Notes under the pieces: generated by a model
Told to the model about the DNA's origin: nothing
What the model saw: the letters and a program-made list of their open reading frames with translations, nothing else
The model's database searches: none
Source of the DNA: Pleurotus ostreatus/Saccharomyces cerevisiae fusant
Lineage: Eukaryota; Opisthokonta
Length of the DNA: 64,000 nucleotides
Assembly: GCA_024196135.1 (NCBI GenBank)
Contig: JAMQCK010000035.1
Location: forward strand, 83,358-147,357
Reading direction: 5' to 3'
Part shown: in pieces, positions 1 to 11,174 of the stretch
How positions within the stretch are numbered: position 1 is the stretch's first letter
How the letters are laid out: each line of letters opens with the position of its first letter
Program-made: the position numbers and the translations under genes

Positions 1-645
1 AGCCAGCCAGGTCCAGGGTTCGCCGCCATGGTGTACTTTGTCTATGATTGTCGATCAGCAACAAGCGCCCGTGCTCGTGAGGGCATTACGCACCACTGTG
101 AATTGCTTCTCACACCTCGCGCAGTTAGAGAAGCTCCCCACAGGCGGCTTTCCTCCTCCCCGCATGCCAGACAGCGCAGTGTATAGATCGTCCCCCTCGT
201 CTTCGTCTGAATCATCATCCCCCTTCTTCTTAGCGGCTTTCTTCGCTTTGGCTTTCTCCTTTGCCTCCTGAGCTTTTGTAAGCTTCCTCTTCTTCGCTGG
301 TGTCGCTGGCTCATCCAGCTCGTCAGAGGCGTAGCCTGACGCTTCGGCTTGCCCTCGTCGCCGCCTGCGAGAGTTCGTCTGTGGCTCGGGCTCTGGGGCA
401 GGTTCTTCCTCTGGCTGCACATTCTCTTGTTGAGCAGTACTTGCTTCGGCACGCGCTTCGTTCCCATTAGCTTCAGCCTCCTCCGCCGCCCTGGTCGCTG
501 CACGTCGTGCGATCGAGGTGGCGTTGATTCCAGCTTCCTACATCCTCGTCAGTGAAGTCTCGCGAGCGGAACGCGCGACACGCACCCTCAGAAACTCCGT
601 GAGAGCAGAGGTAGGCCCCCTGACATTGTTTGCGCGCCGACTCAT
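1..645 (-). CDS. RAD7: DNA repair protein RAD7 (rhp7-like), 5' part, runs off the left edge
   Basis: N-terminal part of RAD7, the damage-recognition partner of RAD16 in global-genome nucleotide excision repair in the nucleus. The start codon complement is at 643-645 and the protein opens MSRRANNVRGPTSALTEFLR, the usual opening of mushroom RAD7. Introns are visible at about 538-585 and 42-93 with GT-AG ends. The second exon is acidic and lysine-rich (a KKRKLTKAQ-type stretch, a likely nuclear signal) and leads into the conserved zinc-knuckle-like block C-A-R-C-E-K-Q-F-T-V, continued after the second intron as T-K-Y-T-M-A-A-N-P-G-P-G-W-L. The leucine-rich repeats that make up the rest of the protein lie outside the window. 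It is head-to-head with the zinc-finger gene at 774. The family call is from known homologues; the splice sites are read by eye. Confidence 0.85.
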
Positions 646-773
646 GATGTTCGAGAACAAGGCGCGACGATAATTAGTCTGTGACAGTCAACGCGTGACC
701 GGACTAGCGGCCCGCGCCCTGCATGCTGGCATGCGCACTCGATGTGCGCTGCTTTCACCCTATCCTCTCCAAG
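646..773. promoter_or_regulatory. Short shared 5' region between RAD7 and the ZNF511-like gene
   Basis: Only 128 bases separate the two divergent start codons, so both promoters and 5' UTRs must be compact or overlap each gene. I see no clear TATA box. A bidirectional promoter is inferred from geometry alone. Confidence 0.45.
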
Positions 774-2001
774 ATGTCGACGATAACTCATGCCAAGAGG
801 CACAGAGGTGCCTCCGTGTCCTCTGCTTCCTCAGAACCGATGGACGCAGATCCAAATCCCACTAAGTCTGCGCGTGTCACCGTTCGGGGCGCCGGAAGCC
901 CTATCGTGTGCTCGCTGCCGCCGACGTGCGCGGCGAGGCCCACTCCGCTGGCCTCTTCGGCTGAGATGGAGGCTCACTATGCAAAGTACCATGCGCATGT
1001 CTGCGAGGTAGACGGCTGTGGGCTGGTCTTCCCTGACGAGCGACTTCTTGATCTGGTGCGTCGCCAGCGATCTGCTGGTCCGGACGCCACTGATCTCACC
1101 TTGCAGCACTTTACCGAATGTCACGACTCTCTGGCAGCTACGCGGCAGGCCCGCGGAGACAAGATCGTGCGTACTCTGCCTCTGATCTCGATATGCACTC
1201 ACACCACCTCAGTTCGAATGCTTCGTCCCCACCTGCCCCCATCGCTTCGCGCACCCCAAGGCCCGGCGCCTGCACCTCATCGACATCCACAAATACCCCA
1301 AACAGTACTTCTTCGCCGTCACGAACAAGGGCATCGGCGACATGCTCCGCAAGTGGGGCGACGGCGCGAGCATGGTGCGCGGGGACTGGAAGCCCCGCGA
1401 AGAGCGAGAGCCCGTGAGCGATGATAACGACGAGATCCAGGAGGACTTTGCGCCCTCGCGAAATGCAAGTGAGGTGGAGGACGCGGATGCGACGGTGCGT
1501 CCGCGCAATCGCAACAACAGGCGGGGTGGGAGGCGGAAGCAGCGCGGCCCGGCGGACGACGATGTCGACAACCTGGCCGATTCGATGAGCTCGCTGCACC
1601 TTGTACCTCCCGCCGTCCGGTTTGGCCGCGGAGGACGCGCGTCTGGCTTCGTGCACCCTCGGGCCCCCGACCACGACGCTGCCCACGGTGGCGCACACAC
1701 TTTGGCAGGACACGCGCAGAACGGACACGCGCAGAACGGACACGCGCAGAACGGACGCGGTCACACGCAGAACGGACACGGCGGCTCCCAGAACGGTCAC
1801 AGCAGTGCCCGTACTCCGCGGCCCTACGAGGGCTCACAATCCGAGATGTCAACGGACGACACGATGGAGACGCCGCGCGCGGTCCCGCGGGGATTACCTC
1901 CTCATCAGGAGGGGCGCGGACGCGGTGGCGGGAGGGGAGGTCCAATCCGTGGGCGCGGTGCCCTCGGTCGTGGATCTAGGGGAAGAGGCAGGGCCCTCTG
2001 A
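774..2001 (+). CDS. C2H2 zinc-finger protein, ZNF511-like
   Basis: Three exons (774-1055, 1107-1166, 1213-2001) give 376 residues in frame. The N-terminal half holds C2H2-type fingers: a C-E-V-D-G-C-G-L-V-F unit whose histidines lie in the next exon (H-F-T-E-C-H), then F-E-C-F-V-P-T-C-P-H-R-F. This runs into H-L-I-D-I-H-K-Y-P-K-Q-Y-F-F, the hallmark of ZNF511 homologues from yeast to animals. The C-terminal half is low complexity: acidic, then a Gly-His-Ala-Gln-Asn repeat, then an RGG/GRG-rich tail that could bind RNA. ATG at 774 is chosen over an upstream in-frame ATG at 723 because the MSTITHAKRHRG opening suits the family. The molecular role of ZNF511 proteins is poorly known; a nuclear nucleic-acid-binding role is an inference. 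Confidence 0.8.
1706..1800 (+). repeat. 15-bp coding tandem repeat (Gly-His-Ala-Gln-Asn units)
   Basis: Three near-identical copies of a 15-base unit (about ggacacgcgcagaac) are followed by diverged copies, the last near 1800. They encode GHAQN repeats and then GHTQN and GSQNGH variants. Being a multiple of three, copy-number change keeps the frame. Confidence 0.8.
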
Positions 2002-2777
2002 ACATGCTGTACGTGCTACCATGTCGTGCATGTCCCATCGTTGTACCACCATCATCTTCCCGACATCTGCTCGATCTTGTTCTGGACATATGGATACTGA
2101 CGCTACTACTGATTCTTGCCTCACTGGAATGTGCACATGTCCTGTTTGATTCCCATCGTCGTGAGCGAGCCTGGATAAACTGAATGAACACAGACCTTCA
2201 AATTCACCTGCATCCAAAATGTTTGTTCACTGCCTCTCCAAGCATGGTTGCACACCATTGAACAATGGGCGCTGATATCTCTGAAATTCTTTCCCGTGTC
2301 TCCAGAGTAAGGTGTTGCCGACGCTGAACCCCTCTCGACTCCTAACGCGCATGTCAAAATGCTCCAAACACAGCGGTAAGCGGCGAGGCTGTTCAAGCCA
2401 TTTGACAATCTTCCACGCCCTCGAGGTGCCCATCTCGCTCCAGAGGTCTGCATCTGACATTATTTGCTGACCTGTATATGTGCTTACCTCCTCATTTGAC
2501 TGCGTACTTGAGCCTAATGCTCTTGTGGGTCCAGCTCGGTGGCGTGGGATAGCAGGATCGGACTTCCAAAGCCGGAATAAAGCCGGTTGCTGGGGTCCCG
2601 GACCGGTGATCAAGAGGCTGTGCAGATCATGATCAGGTGCCGTTGACAGCGTGGAGTGGTCGACGAGACGCGTTCATCATTATGCGCAAGCGGGCGCCCT
2701 TTTCCTTTCCTCTTTGTCCACAACCCTCAACAGCTTTCCTCTAGCGGAGAGCAAATCCAGTGCTGAAGGGGACGCAA
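2002..2777. other. Intergenic, no supported gene
   Basis: Downstream of the zinc-finger gene. Open frames here are short, show no family motif and have no convincing splice partners. It probably holds the 3' UTR of the gene to the left and the distal promoter of the gene at 2912. Confidence 0.5.
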
Positions 2778-2783
2778 TATAAA
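2778..2783 (+). promoter_or_regulatory. Candidate TATA box for the gene at 2912
   Basis: TATAAA, 129 bases before the start codon, in a GC-rich setting. Position and sequence fit a core promoter; no transcript start can be seen. Confidence 0.4.
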
Positions 2784-2911
2784 GCCAACAGCCGACGATC
2801 ACGGTCCACGACGCCCGACGACCGTTATCCCACGAGACGAGAACCGATTCGGTTGTTTTAACCTCCCAGCCGACACAATTGACGAACCTCGCTTCTTGAT
2901 CTCCTACTCTC

Positions 2912-3968
2912 ATGGTCTACATCCCCCTCATTTCGACGCGCAAGCCCAGGCGCGATCTTGAGCCCAGAGCAGGCGGAGGCGGCGGTGGACGAGGTGGTGG
3001 AGGGGGCGGCGGCGGCAAGGGCGGCGGCAGTAGCAGCGGGGGCAAAGGAGGCTCTTCTGGCTCCTCTGGCAGCAGCAGCGGTGGGCGCTCGTCTAGCATA
3101 TCCGCGGGCGGGACGTCCAAGTCGGCCAGCACGTACAGTCGAGGAGGTGGCTCCGTTGTCACGATCCCCAATGGCTCGCCATTTGCCGGAAGGCAGCAAG
3201 GCGGGGGAAGCCGTGACCAAATTTATGGCACTAGGTACGTGAAGAATGTCTGTGGCGGAGGTGTGCAGGTGCTTATGCACGTCACATTGTTGCAGGCAGT
3301 ACGGGAGCGGCTATCCTGGTGTCAGTGGACGCGGGGTAGCGGGACGGAACTTCCCCTTCTACTTTTGGCCCTTGACGTTCGGTGGCGTAGGTGTTGTAGG
3401 CGCCCATCACTATCTCGATGATGATGACGAGGTATGCTGCTAATGAAATCATCTCAGAGCTCAGGCCGCCTGACTTCCTCCATAGTACGGCCACCCCGAC
3501 AACAGCTCGCGCCCCGGCGGGCAGCAAACCGTCGGCAACTTCACCTCCAACGCCGGCAACAGCACCTTCCGCCTCGTCGCCGACAACTCCACCACCACCT
3601 CCCTCATCGAGGAGGTTACCAACAACTGCTCCGGGAACCTCGACAGCAGCAAGACCTCGCAGAACGCGTCCACGTTCAACTACAACGTGTCGTGGGCGCC
3701 GAGCCCGGGCGAGGTCGTGCAGTACTACCGCGCGAGCAGCGTCGCGCTCATGCTCGTCGGGTACAACAACACGGCAGTGTGGTCGGATGATGATAACAAG
3801 GCGGACGATCCGCTGCCGAGCTGGGTTGACAAGAACTTGCTTTCCTGCCTCAACACGACGATTGGCGCGGCGACACCGCTGATCGACAATGGGAGTCTGC
3901 AGATGCCTGTTCCGAGCTTCGGTCTGTTTGGTGTTGTCTTTGCAATCTGGTTCGTGTCGCTGTTCTGA
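2912..3968 (+). CDS. Glycine-rich membrane protein with an N-glycosylated C-terminal domain
   Basis: Three exons (2912-3234, 3296-3431, 3486-3968) join in frame to 313 residues. Residues 1 to about 90 are basic, then poly-Gly and Gly/Ser-rich, with no signal peptide. A hydrophobic stretch near residue 125 (NFPFYFWPLTFGGVGVVGA) looks like one membrane span. The following ~170 residues hold about ten N-X-S/T sites and two cysteines, and the last ~17 residues are hydrophobic (SFGLFGVVFAIWFVSLF). The layout suggests a cytoplasmic glycine-rich tail, one transmembrane helix and an extracytoplasmic glycosylated domain, with the C-terminal tail either a second helix or a lipid-anchor signal. I know similar unnamed proteins in mushroom genomes but no function. 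A TATAAA lies upstream. Confidence 0.7.
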
Positions 3969-4539
3969 GCATGTGTTGACTCATACTGTGATGGTTGCTT
4001 GCTGTTGCCCTAGGATTATTTATTCTGACCCGACTCATTCCACTCATGTAGCCATCTTCGTCATCGTTGCGTACCTTACACCTGTTATTCGTACCTGTGT
4101 TCGATAGGAACACTTCGCGAGCCTCTATACCTTGTTTGCGATCGTCGGCCACATACTATCGTATCTGAATGGAAGGAGCTCGCATCTCGCAAGATTGCTG
4201 ATCGCTGGCAGCCTTGACTTGTGCGCGATCTTGAATTTTCCAACCAATATCCAAGTGATGCAGAATGGATGTCATTTCGTCAAGAGCATAAGAGAACATG
4301 AACCATGAGCATGGAAACGTGAAGGAACGGAATGAGAGTGGGAGCTACAAATACAGCTAATGAGCCAAGCATGAGAAACAATATGGAAGACAGATGAAAG
4401 AGGTACAATAGCGGAATATGACGGCATGGATGTCCGTAAGTAGTAGTAATAGTGTATGGGTGCATGAAAGGTGTATTGGTACAAGAAAATTAGGCCTTAC
4501 CCCAGAAGGCCCCGACGAGTCCCAATCTACATAGGTTCT
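3969..4539. other. Tail-to-tail intergenic region
   Basis: Lies between the 3' ends of two convergent genes and is AT-richer than its surroundings. It presumably carries both 3' UTRs. No gene or RNA is recognised. Confidence 0.5.
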
Positions 4540-5796
4540 CTATGTCTTGCGAGTGAAGAAAGCTGGCACGAGCGAGCGTCCTTTTGAGGATGAAGGGCGG
4601 ACCTTGGAGGTGTCCCTCCGCGATGGGAGAGCAGCGCTTAAAGGCGGTGCTGGGTTGAAGCTGTCCGTAAACTCGTGCCGCGACGCGTGCGTCGACTCCG
4701 CCCTCCTCGAGGGCCTGTTGAGCCGGTCGGGGTGCGCAAGATGCAGCGGTGGCGGTGGCGGGCGACGGCTGTCGCGTCCACGTGATGCCTTCGAAGAGTG
4801 CGCCTGGCCCTCCTCGGAGACGCTGCCACGGCGACGGCCATTCTCCTTGCCGAGCGCGTCGTCGGCGAGCAGCCCGCGGTACTCCATCGCCTCGTCGCGG
4901 TCGAGCCAGTGCTGTCCGTTCGCGTCGCGGTACGCGGCCCTGACGCCGCCACCCGTCGACGTGCGGCGCGAGCGCGGCGCGGTCTGGCGCATGACATCGC
5001 GCGCGTGCTTCTCCACCTTGCCCCCGCCGAGGAACTGCATTAGCGCGAGCTCGTTCTCCATCGGCGCGGGCTGCTTGCCGACCGGGAAGCGCTTCGGCTT
5101 CGACGACGAGGCCTTCTGCTTCTCCTCGACCGGCGCAGAGTTCAGAGCGGGCGTAGACTGGAAACGGAGAGCGTCGAGACGAGGCATGGTCTTCGAGAAC
5201 GCCTTGAAAGTCTTTGAAAACCCGGACTTCTTGGTGACGGTTGGCGTCGACGAGGACTCAGAGTCAGAGGCAGCGGCGGTCGCAGGTCGCGCGTTCGATT
5301 CGCGCCGCTCGCGGCGGGGGAGGTCAACAAAGAAGGACGTGTAACCCAGCCTGGCGAGGTCCGCCGCGGACGCGTCGACGGTCGGGACGTTAGTCGGGGG
5401 CAGGGGCACGGCCGGGGGCGCGTGCTTCGATGAGTGGTGTTTATGGCGCGCCTCGTGTGGTATGTGTTGCGTGCGGGGCAACTGCGGTGCGGGCTCGCCT
5501 GGAGCGACGTTTGACGCCCAGGTGGCGATGTTCGAGTGGGTGGACGCGTCGAGGGCGCGCGGAGGCTCGTGGAAGGCACCTCCTGGGGCGGGAGGAAGAG
5601 AGAAAGGCGGGTGTGCGCCTTTATGAGGGGCGTTGCGAGCGTTTCCTATTTGGGACACAAGGGCAGGCATGCTTTTTGCAACGTGCGGTGCTGGCTGCTG
5701 CGAGGGCGGGGCACGGATCTGCAACGAGGCAGATGGAGTCATGAGCCACAGCCGGGTCCGCTTGAGACAAGGGGACGCACCGAATAAGTCGAACAA
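4540..5796 (-). CDS. Low-complexity basidiomycete protein of unknown function
   Basis: Uninterrupted reading frame of up to 418 residues. Two starts are possible: 5796 (MFDLFGAS) or the in-frame ATG at 5742 (MTPSASLQ). I favour 5742 because the first 18 residues look unlike the rest. The N-terminal half is Pro/His/Ala-rich. The centre has a Lys/Phe-rich helix-prone block (KKSGFSKTFKAFSKTMPRLD) and a short ordered-looking segment (MENELALMQFLGGGKVEKHA, then A-Y-R-D-A-N-G-Q-H-W-L-D-R-D-E-A-M-E-Y). The C-terminus is Arg/Ser/Pro-rich. No catalytic or named domain is recognised. The central block is the best query for homologues. Function is unknown. Confidence 0.6.
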   Translation of the reverse strand: MFDLFGASPCLKRTRLWLMTPSASLQIRAPPSQQPAPHVAKSMPALVSQIGNARNAPHKGAHPPFSLPPAPGGAFHEPPRALDASTHSNIATWASNVAPGEPAPQLPRTQHIPHEARHKHHSSKHAPPAVPLPPTNVPTVDASAADLARLGYTSFFVDLPRRERRESNARPATAAASDSESSSTPTVTKKSGFSKTFKAFSKTMPRLDALRFQSTPALNSAPVEEKQKASSSKPKRFPVGKQPAPMENELALMQFLGGGKVEKHARDVMRQTAPRSRRTSTGGGVRAAYRDANGQHWLDRDEAMEYRGLLADDALGKENGRRRGSVSEEGQAHSSKASRGRDSRRPPPPPLHLAHPDRLNRPSRRAESTHASRHEFTDSFNPAPPLSAALPSRRDTSKVRPSSSKGRSLVPAFFTRKT

Positions 5797-6978
5797 AGGC
5801 GAGGGCGGGAGGTGATTTCGATCGTGCGCTCGCGGAGGGCTGGCTGCCGAATGTCTGAAGTTCCGTCGCCTGCACCGCCGCTCTTATACGCATCGTAACC
5901 TCATACAAGATCAAAGACGGGCGGACGATGAGATGGAGAACAACAATAAGAGACAATTGGGCCTGTCACCCGCGCCCATCCTCGTCACGTAAAGGGCAGC
6001 ATCAGTTCCTATCTCTGCCTCCCGCTCACACATGTGAGAGGTCCAAGGGATCCCGGGGCTCAATCAGCGCCTCGATGGAAGGCTGCACTGCAAATACCGG
6101 CGCTACGCCGCACCTGAGGCGGGTGGAAGTAACAATAAAGGAACGGAACACGCCGGCCGATCCGGCCGGGCGTATTGTTTGCGAGACAATTGAACCTCCG
6201 TCGGTTACCCCCTTGCGCGTGCAAAGTTCGCCTCGAAGCAACGAATCCCGAGCGCCTTTCAACTGCCCATGCGTGGCTTTCCCAGGCCTTTTGTTGTTTG
6301 GGTGTGACCGAGAACCATCAGAACCGCTAGTACGTACGACCGCAATCATGTCCCCCGCCCAACCTCCGCTGCTCGACCGCTAGCTTTGTTGCTCCGTCAA
6401 AGGCGCTCCGATTTCATTGCAGATCCGTGCTGGGCGCAAAGCGGTAGCCGTGCCTCGCACGATGGCCGCCGATTGGGTATGCACAGCGTTACAGCTCTAC
6501 TAGGCTTCCGCGAGTATCGCCTTTCCGCACATACTTATACTCGCAATGGACGTGCACTGGCAAAGTGTTCTACTTGACTGAACTTGCGCCTGGTTCAAAG
6601 AGATGGCGAGCACAAAGCGAGCTAACCGTGGAGGCAGCCTTTGTTCTCATCTCGGCGATTGCCGAAGGTTCCTCCTATGCCTCAAATGCGTGCAAAGACT
6701 ACAAGGGGTTTATGGTCATCACCTAGCGTAGACATCACGTCGTTGGCTGGTCTTCACCGTCTATGAGTGCCGTCATAATTGAGGTCCTCGCCGAAACACA
6801 TTGCATTCTATAGTGACTGATAAATGGCATAAATGTCAGCGCCGCTCATTCACCGGGAGCGCACAAGTCCACTCACCATAAGAATTGTCGTGTTCCACTG
6901 GACGGTTCCCGGTATGGCTAATATCCTCTCCTTGTACACGGTGGCAGCCCGACGTGTCACCAACAGCCCGCTCGGAGA
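5797..6978. other. Intergenic, 1.2 kb, no supported gene
   Basis: Upstream of the minus-strand gene at 4540-5796 and downstream of TAH18. Short open frames on both strands lack motifs and sensible codon use. It probably holds the promoter of the low-complexity gene and the TAH18 3' UTR. Confidence 0.5.
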
Positions 6979-9647
6979 TCAACTCCAGCACTCCTCGACC
7001 AACCTTCCGTCCCTCTCCATCTTTTCCACGTACGCCTTCGCAGCCTCCGCGTTTAAACCGCCATGCGTCTCCGCCGCATACGCTAGCGCGCTCCGTACTG
7101 CAGCAGGCATCTTGTTCGACGATCTGCAAAATTAGCACTGATCAGTATTCTCCTCTTCTTTGGACAGCGAGCGCTCACTCACCCACTGATAAACACCCTT
7201 CCCTCCCTCTCGCCCGCAAGCTCCCACAGCGTCCGCGCATCCTCGCGCATGGAGTCTTGCACGTACACCCGCGCCGCGCCCTCAGGGCCGTCCCGCGAGC
7301 GCGCCACGCGGTAGGTAAGATGGCCCTCTTTGGCGTACGCAGCCCACTCCTCGGCGTAGTGCTCGTCCTTGAAGGCGGAGCGGCAGCCAAAGTATAGCGT
7401 ATTATCTACACGCGAATCATCAGAGCCAGCGATTTTGGCAGAAAGGATTGACATCGCACCCGTTGCCCCAGCAGCTACCCTCTCCTCGATGACCGCGCGC
7501 ATCGGGGCGATGCCCGTGCCGGGCCCGACGCAGATGACGGGTACGGTCGGTGGTGGGAGCTCGATGAGGCCGCGATGAATGCGCATGCGCAGGGTCGCGC
7601 CTGATGGAGGGTGTCAGCGATCAAGTGGGCGTTGAGAGCGACGAGGAGGATGCAGAAGAACAACTGCATGCTCGAAGAGAGCGCGTCCGCATCCTGCTCA
7701 CCTATCGGCAACCCGACTAGCCAACTGGTGCACACCCCGCGCCGCGGCACCTTGAGCTTCGTCCTGTACTTCACAATCGCGATGCATAGATGGATGTTGC
7801 GCGGGTGACGCTGTTGTGGCGGGAATTAGTACCACTCTCGCAAGGGCGCGGCAAGGGACCAAACACGGCGGATCCACGTCATCAAGACATACATGATAGG
7901 TGGGGGGATCCATCAACTCCCTTCACCTATCACCTCAATCTCGGGAAGGGTGATACAACGAAGAAGAACCACCTCACCTCAACCGAGCTCGCGATCGAGA
8001 AGTCCCTGGGCCGCAGGGGCGGGAAGACGTCAAAAATATACTCCCTTGGGATGCGCAGGTGCCGGAAGTCGGCGAGGACTTCGGCGATGGTGCGCCGGAC
8101 GCGGGTGGTGTAGTCGTAGAGGTCGTCCTGAGCGAGGTGATGTTGGAAGGATATTAGATGGGATGGTTGCGCAGGTACGAGGTATAGAGACGAGTAGAGT
8201 TGTTCGTAAGCGATGGTCCAGGGGACGATATGGAGATTTACTCACGCCGTCCCCGAGAAACTCGTCCAATCGCTCGCGTTCGAGTTCGTCGGTGGCGAAA
8301 TGTCTTTTGAGGCATAAGTGACACGTTCGTTGGCCCAACAGAGGCCTCAGCGTACCGCAACCAAACGAAAAACCCTCTCCTCGGCACGGCGTTGAAGTCC
8401 AAATATCTCGTGAACAGTGTTCGCAGAGTGCTGACCGGCGGGAGGAAGGACGGCAGTGTCTGATCTAAAATGTATGATGAACATTAGGACGGATAACGGA
8501 ATGCATAGCGAATAGCGGGAATGTACAATGGCCAGTAGCGAAATGAATTTTGGAAAGTTACCTTTCTGTGCGTGTATGAGCCCTAGGCGCTCATCCGCTT
8601 GATCTTCCCAGCCCATTAGGCTGAGGAACGCCTCAACATCGGCTGCTGCGGCTTCTGGGTGTACGACGGCGGCATCGCCGGGGAGGTAGCTGTAGAGGGA
8701 TGAATACGACAAGCAAAGTCGGAGCTAGAAGGGTAGGGTCTCACCGAATCCCCTCTGGTATGGCGAACTCAAAGTGCCGTACATCCTGCCACCAATCCTC
8801 CGCTGTCAACCTGCGGTTCACTGACAGTGTGGCATTGAAGTAGTCTGGGTTGGCAGCGAGGGGATCTGGTAGAGGGAGATCGCTTGCTTCTGATGACTCG
8901 AATGAGACGCGCGGTGGCGGTCGGCTAGTTGGACCGGCCATAGAGGTTGCGTCTGGTAATGGGTATAATGCCAACAGCGCATCCAGCAGCTTCGCCATCC
9001 AAGGCTCGAGCGCGCCGTCTATCCTGCCTTACGCACATCAGCAATCACATCACTGGCTACCTCTGAAACGCACCCCATAGTATGTTGATCATCCCCTTCG
9101 CCTCTTGTTAGAAGTTCATGCGCTCCGAGTCCCCTCAATCGCGCATTGAGAACCTTCGCCGGCCAGCAGAACTTCTCGTATGCGGAGTCGCCGAGGCCGA
9201 AGACAGTGAAAGAGAGCTCGTCGAAGAGGTCGTGGGGGAGGTCGGCGCGGAGGAGGAGGTTGAAGAGGGGGGACGCGGTGCGAGGTTCACGACCCGAGCC
9301 GGAGGTGGAGATGACGAAGATGACTAGGGGTTCGGTGAGGAGGGAGGACTGGTACGCCGGGGTTGTCGAAGGGGTGTTGGGTTGGGTAGATTGAGGGGTG
9401 AGATTGGTTAGTTCCGCAGTGCATAAGTAAGTATTGAAGCACTCACTAAGTCGTACTCATCGACACTAACCACCCGACATCGGAACGCTATTCTCCTGCA
9501 TTCACGAGCAATTCGGTCTGCGCAATCCTGAGAGTTGCCCGTCTCAGTAGCATAGAGGATGAGGAGACTGCGCTCCTCGAGCTGCAGCTGGTCGATCCCA
9601 TCCAGCTCAGCGATGTCGCTGTCGGAGGTGGACGTAGAAGCAGCCAT
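6979..9647 (-). CDS. TAH18: NADPH-dependent diflavin oxidoreductase (TAH18/NDOR1)
   Basis: Transfers electrons from NADPH through FAD and FMN to Dre2 in cytosolic iron-sulfur cluster assembly. About ten exons give roughly 600 residues. In order: flavodoxin domain with the FMN phosphate loop (LLILYATETGNSQDCADRIA), second FMN loop (VIFVISTSGSGREPR) and FGLGDSAYEKFCWPAK; FAD/connecting domain (TLFTRYLDFNAVPRRGFFVW); FAD contacts P-R-D-F-S-I-A-S and R-R-G-V-C-T-S-W-L; NADPH domain (GPGTGIAPMRAVIEER, DNTLYFGCR); and a C-terminal tail of S-S-N-K-M-P followed by ...VEECWS with the terminal aromatic-type residue. Introns are small; one near 7124-7182 splits the I-S-G-S-S motif. All key motifs are present and no frameshift is needed. 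It is head-to-head with the FMP52-like gene. Confidence 0.93.
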
Positions 9648-9937
9648 TGTTCATGATCGGGGAGATGATGCGCGTATCAGATAAGATGTGCAGGTGGCGC
9701 ATCACGAATTGTCCACCCAGCGAGGTGAATCGCTGACCGCTGCTCCTCCTGGCTCTCGGTACTTGCTCCTGACCATGATCTTCGACGTCGAGGTCGTCGG
9801 TGGATGCTTGCTCGTGATACCTGCGCGCTTACTGCCTCGCAGCCGAGGCCGGCCGCCAACGTCATCTCTGCTGATCAAGGCGACACCATGACAAGCGCAC
9901 TATCAGAGTCTTGAACCTTCCCCTCATCCTCCTCACC
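9648..9937. promoter_or_regulatory. Divergent promoter region between TAH18 and the FMP52-like gene
   Basis: 290 bases separate the two start codons. No TATA box is obvious. A shared regulatory region is inferred from the arrangement; both products are redox or NAD(P)-linked. Confidence 0.4.
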
Positions 9938-10999
9938 ATGTCCTCCAAATCTGCCCTCATTATTGGCGCCACCGGCCAGACTGGCGGCCACCTCCTCAAG
10001 GAGCTCCTCGCGTCGCCCCACTTCTCCAAGGTCGGCGAGTACGGCAGGCGCGTCACCGCGCCGGACACGCTCGCGGAGGGCAAGGAGAAGCTCGAGCAGA
10101 AGACGATCGACTTTGAGAACCTGTCCGCTGCGGGACTGAAGGATGGGAAGTGGGATGTGGTCTATGTCACGTACGTTTGCAGGTGAATGGGGAGGTCGCG
10201 CGCCTGCTGACTTTCCAATAGTCTGGGTACGACGCGCAAGAACGCCGGTAGCGCAGAGAAGTTCGAAAAGATAGACCGCGAGTGAGCATCTCCCTCCCTC
10301 CTTCCCTCACAAGTACTGATACCCAAGCAGGTATGTCATCAACGCCGCCCGCGAAGCTCGCGTCGAGGGCCATGCGCAGCGCATCGTCTACCTCTCCGTG
10401 CGTGGCTCCATACCTCCCTCCACACACCTACTGACAGAACCCAGTCCGCCGGCGCTAACGCCCAGTCCTACTTCCTGTACCCCAGGAGCAAGGGCCTCAC
10501 TGAGATAGGACTCGCCAAGCTCGGCTACGACGACACCATCGTCTTCCGCCCGGGCATGCTCGTCGGCACGAAGCGCCCAGAGACACGCCTTGCGGAGTCT
10601 GCTTTCGGGTAAGTCTGTCTGTCTCGTAATGCTCACTACTTCCCGCTTCGCATTCATCTGTCCTACGTTCCGTCTACTCGCTATCCTCCACTCGCCTTCC
10701 TCTACCTCTGCCCCGGTCGTCCTGGTCCACTTAAACCACACGCAGGGTCTTCACCGGCATATTGTCCAAGGTCTCCGACAGCCTGGAGATCAATGTATGT
10801 ATACTCCTACACCGTCTTCGAGTCATCCACTGACCACGACCAGGTCGCCAATCTCGGCAAAGCCATCGCCACAGCTGGTATCCTCGGCTCTCAGGCCCTA
10901 CCCGCGGAGGCGCGCGCGTCCAAGGAGACGCACGAAGGCGCGACGTTCACCGTCATCGGCAACGCGGGCGCGTTGGCGTTGGCGAAGCACAAGGTGTAG
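9938..10999 (+). CDS. FMP52: NAD(P)-binding Rossmann protein, FMP52-like
   Basis: Six exons (9938-10170, 10222-10281, 10331-10397, 10445-10608, 10746-10794, 10844-10999) give 242 residues. The N-terminus has the dinucleotide-binding motif G-A-T-G-Q-T-G-G (residues ~10-17) of the atypical short-chain dehydrogenase family that includes yeast Fmp52 and human HTATIP2/TIP30. Later blocks follow the family: V-Y-V-T-L-G-T-T-R, V-I-N-A-A-R-E-A, Y-P-R-S-K-G-L-T-E with the Y-x-x-x-K pair, and F-R-P-G-M-L-V-G. Yeast Fmp52 is found at the mitochondrial outer membrane; the substrate is unknown. Length fits the family. The call is firm at family level, less so as an FMP52 orthologue. Confidence 0.85.
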
Positions 11000-11174
11000 T
11001 TTGGAAAGCTACAAAGCGTAGTACGAGGTACTACATTGTACATCGGAGCATAGGTTAACGGATAAGGTATATCTGTATAGTAATCGAGCAGTTGTTTTGT
11101 TCAAATTGAATGTGCGGATCTGTTGATGGTCATTGAGAAATGAAGATGGGAGTGCCAAACGGACTCGGCGTACA

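Noticed and set aside
1138..1945. Long minus-strand frames opposite the zinc-finger gene
   Set aside because: Arg/Val-rich shadows of the repetitive GC-rich exon; the plus-strand frame has zinc fingers and consistent introns.
2227..2613. Minus-strand open frame of 128 codons
   Set aside because: No motif, no splice partners, and composition typical of noncoding sequence in this genome.
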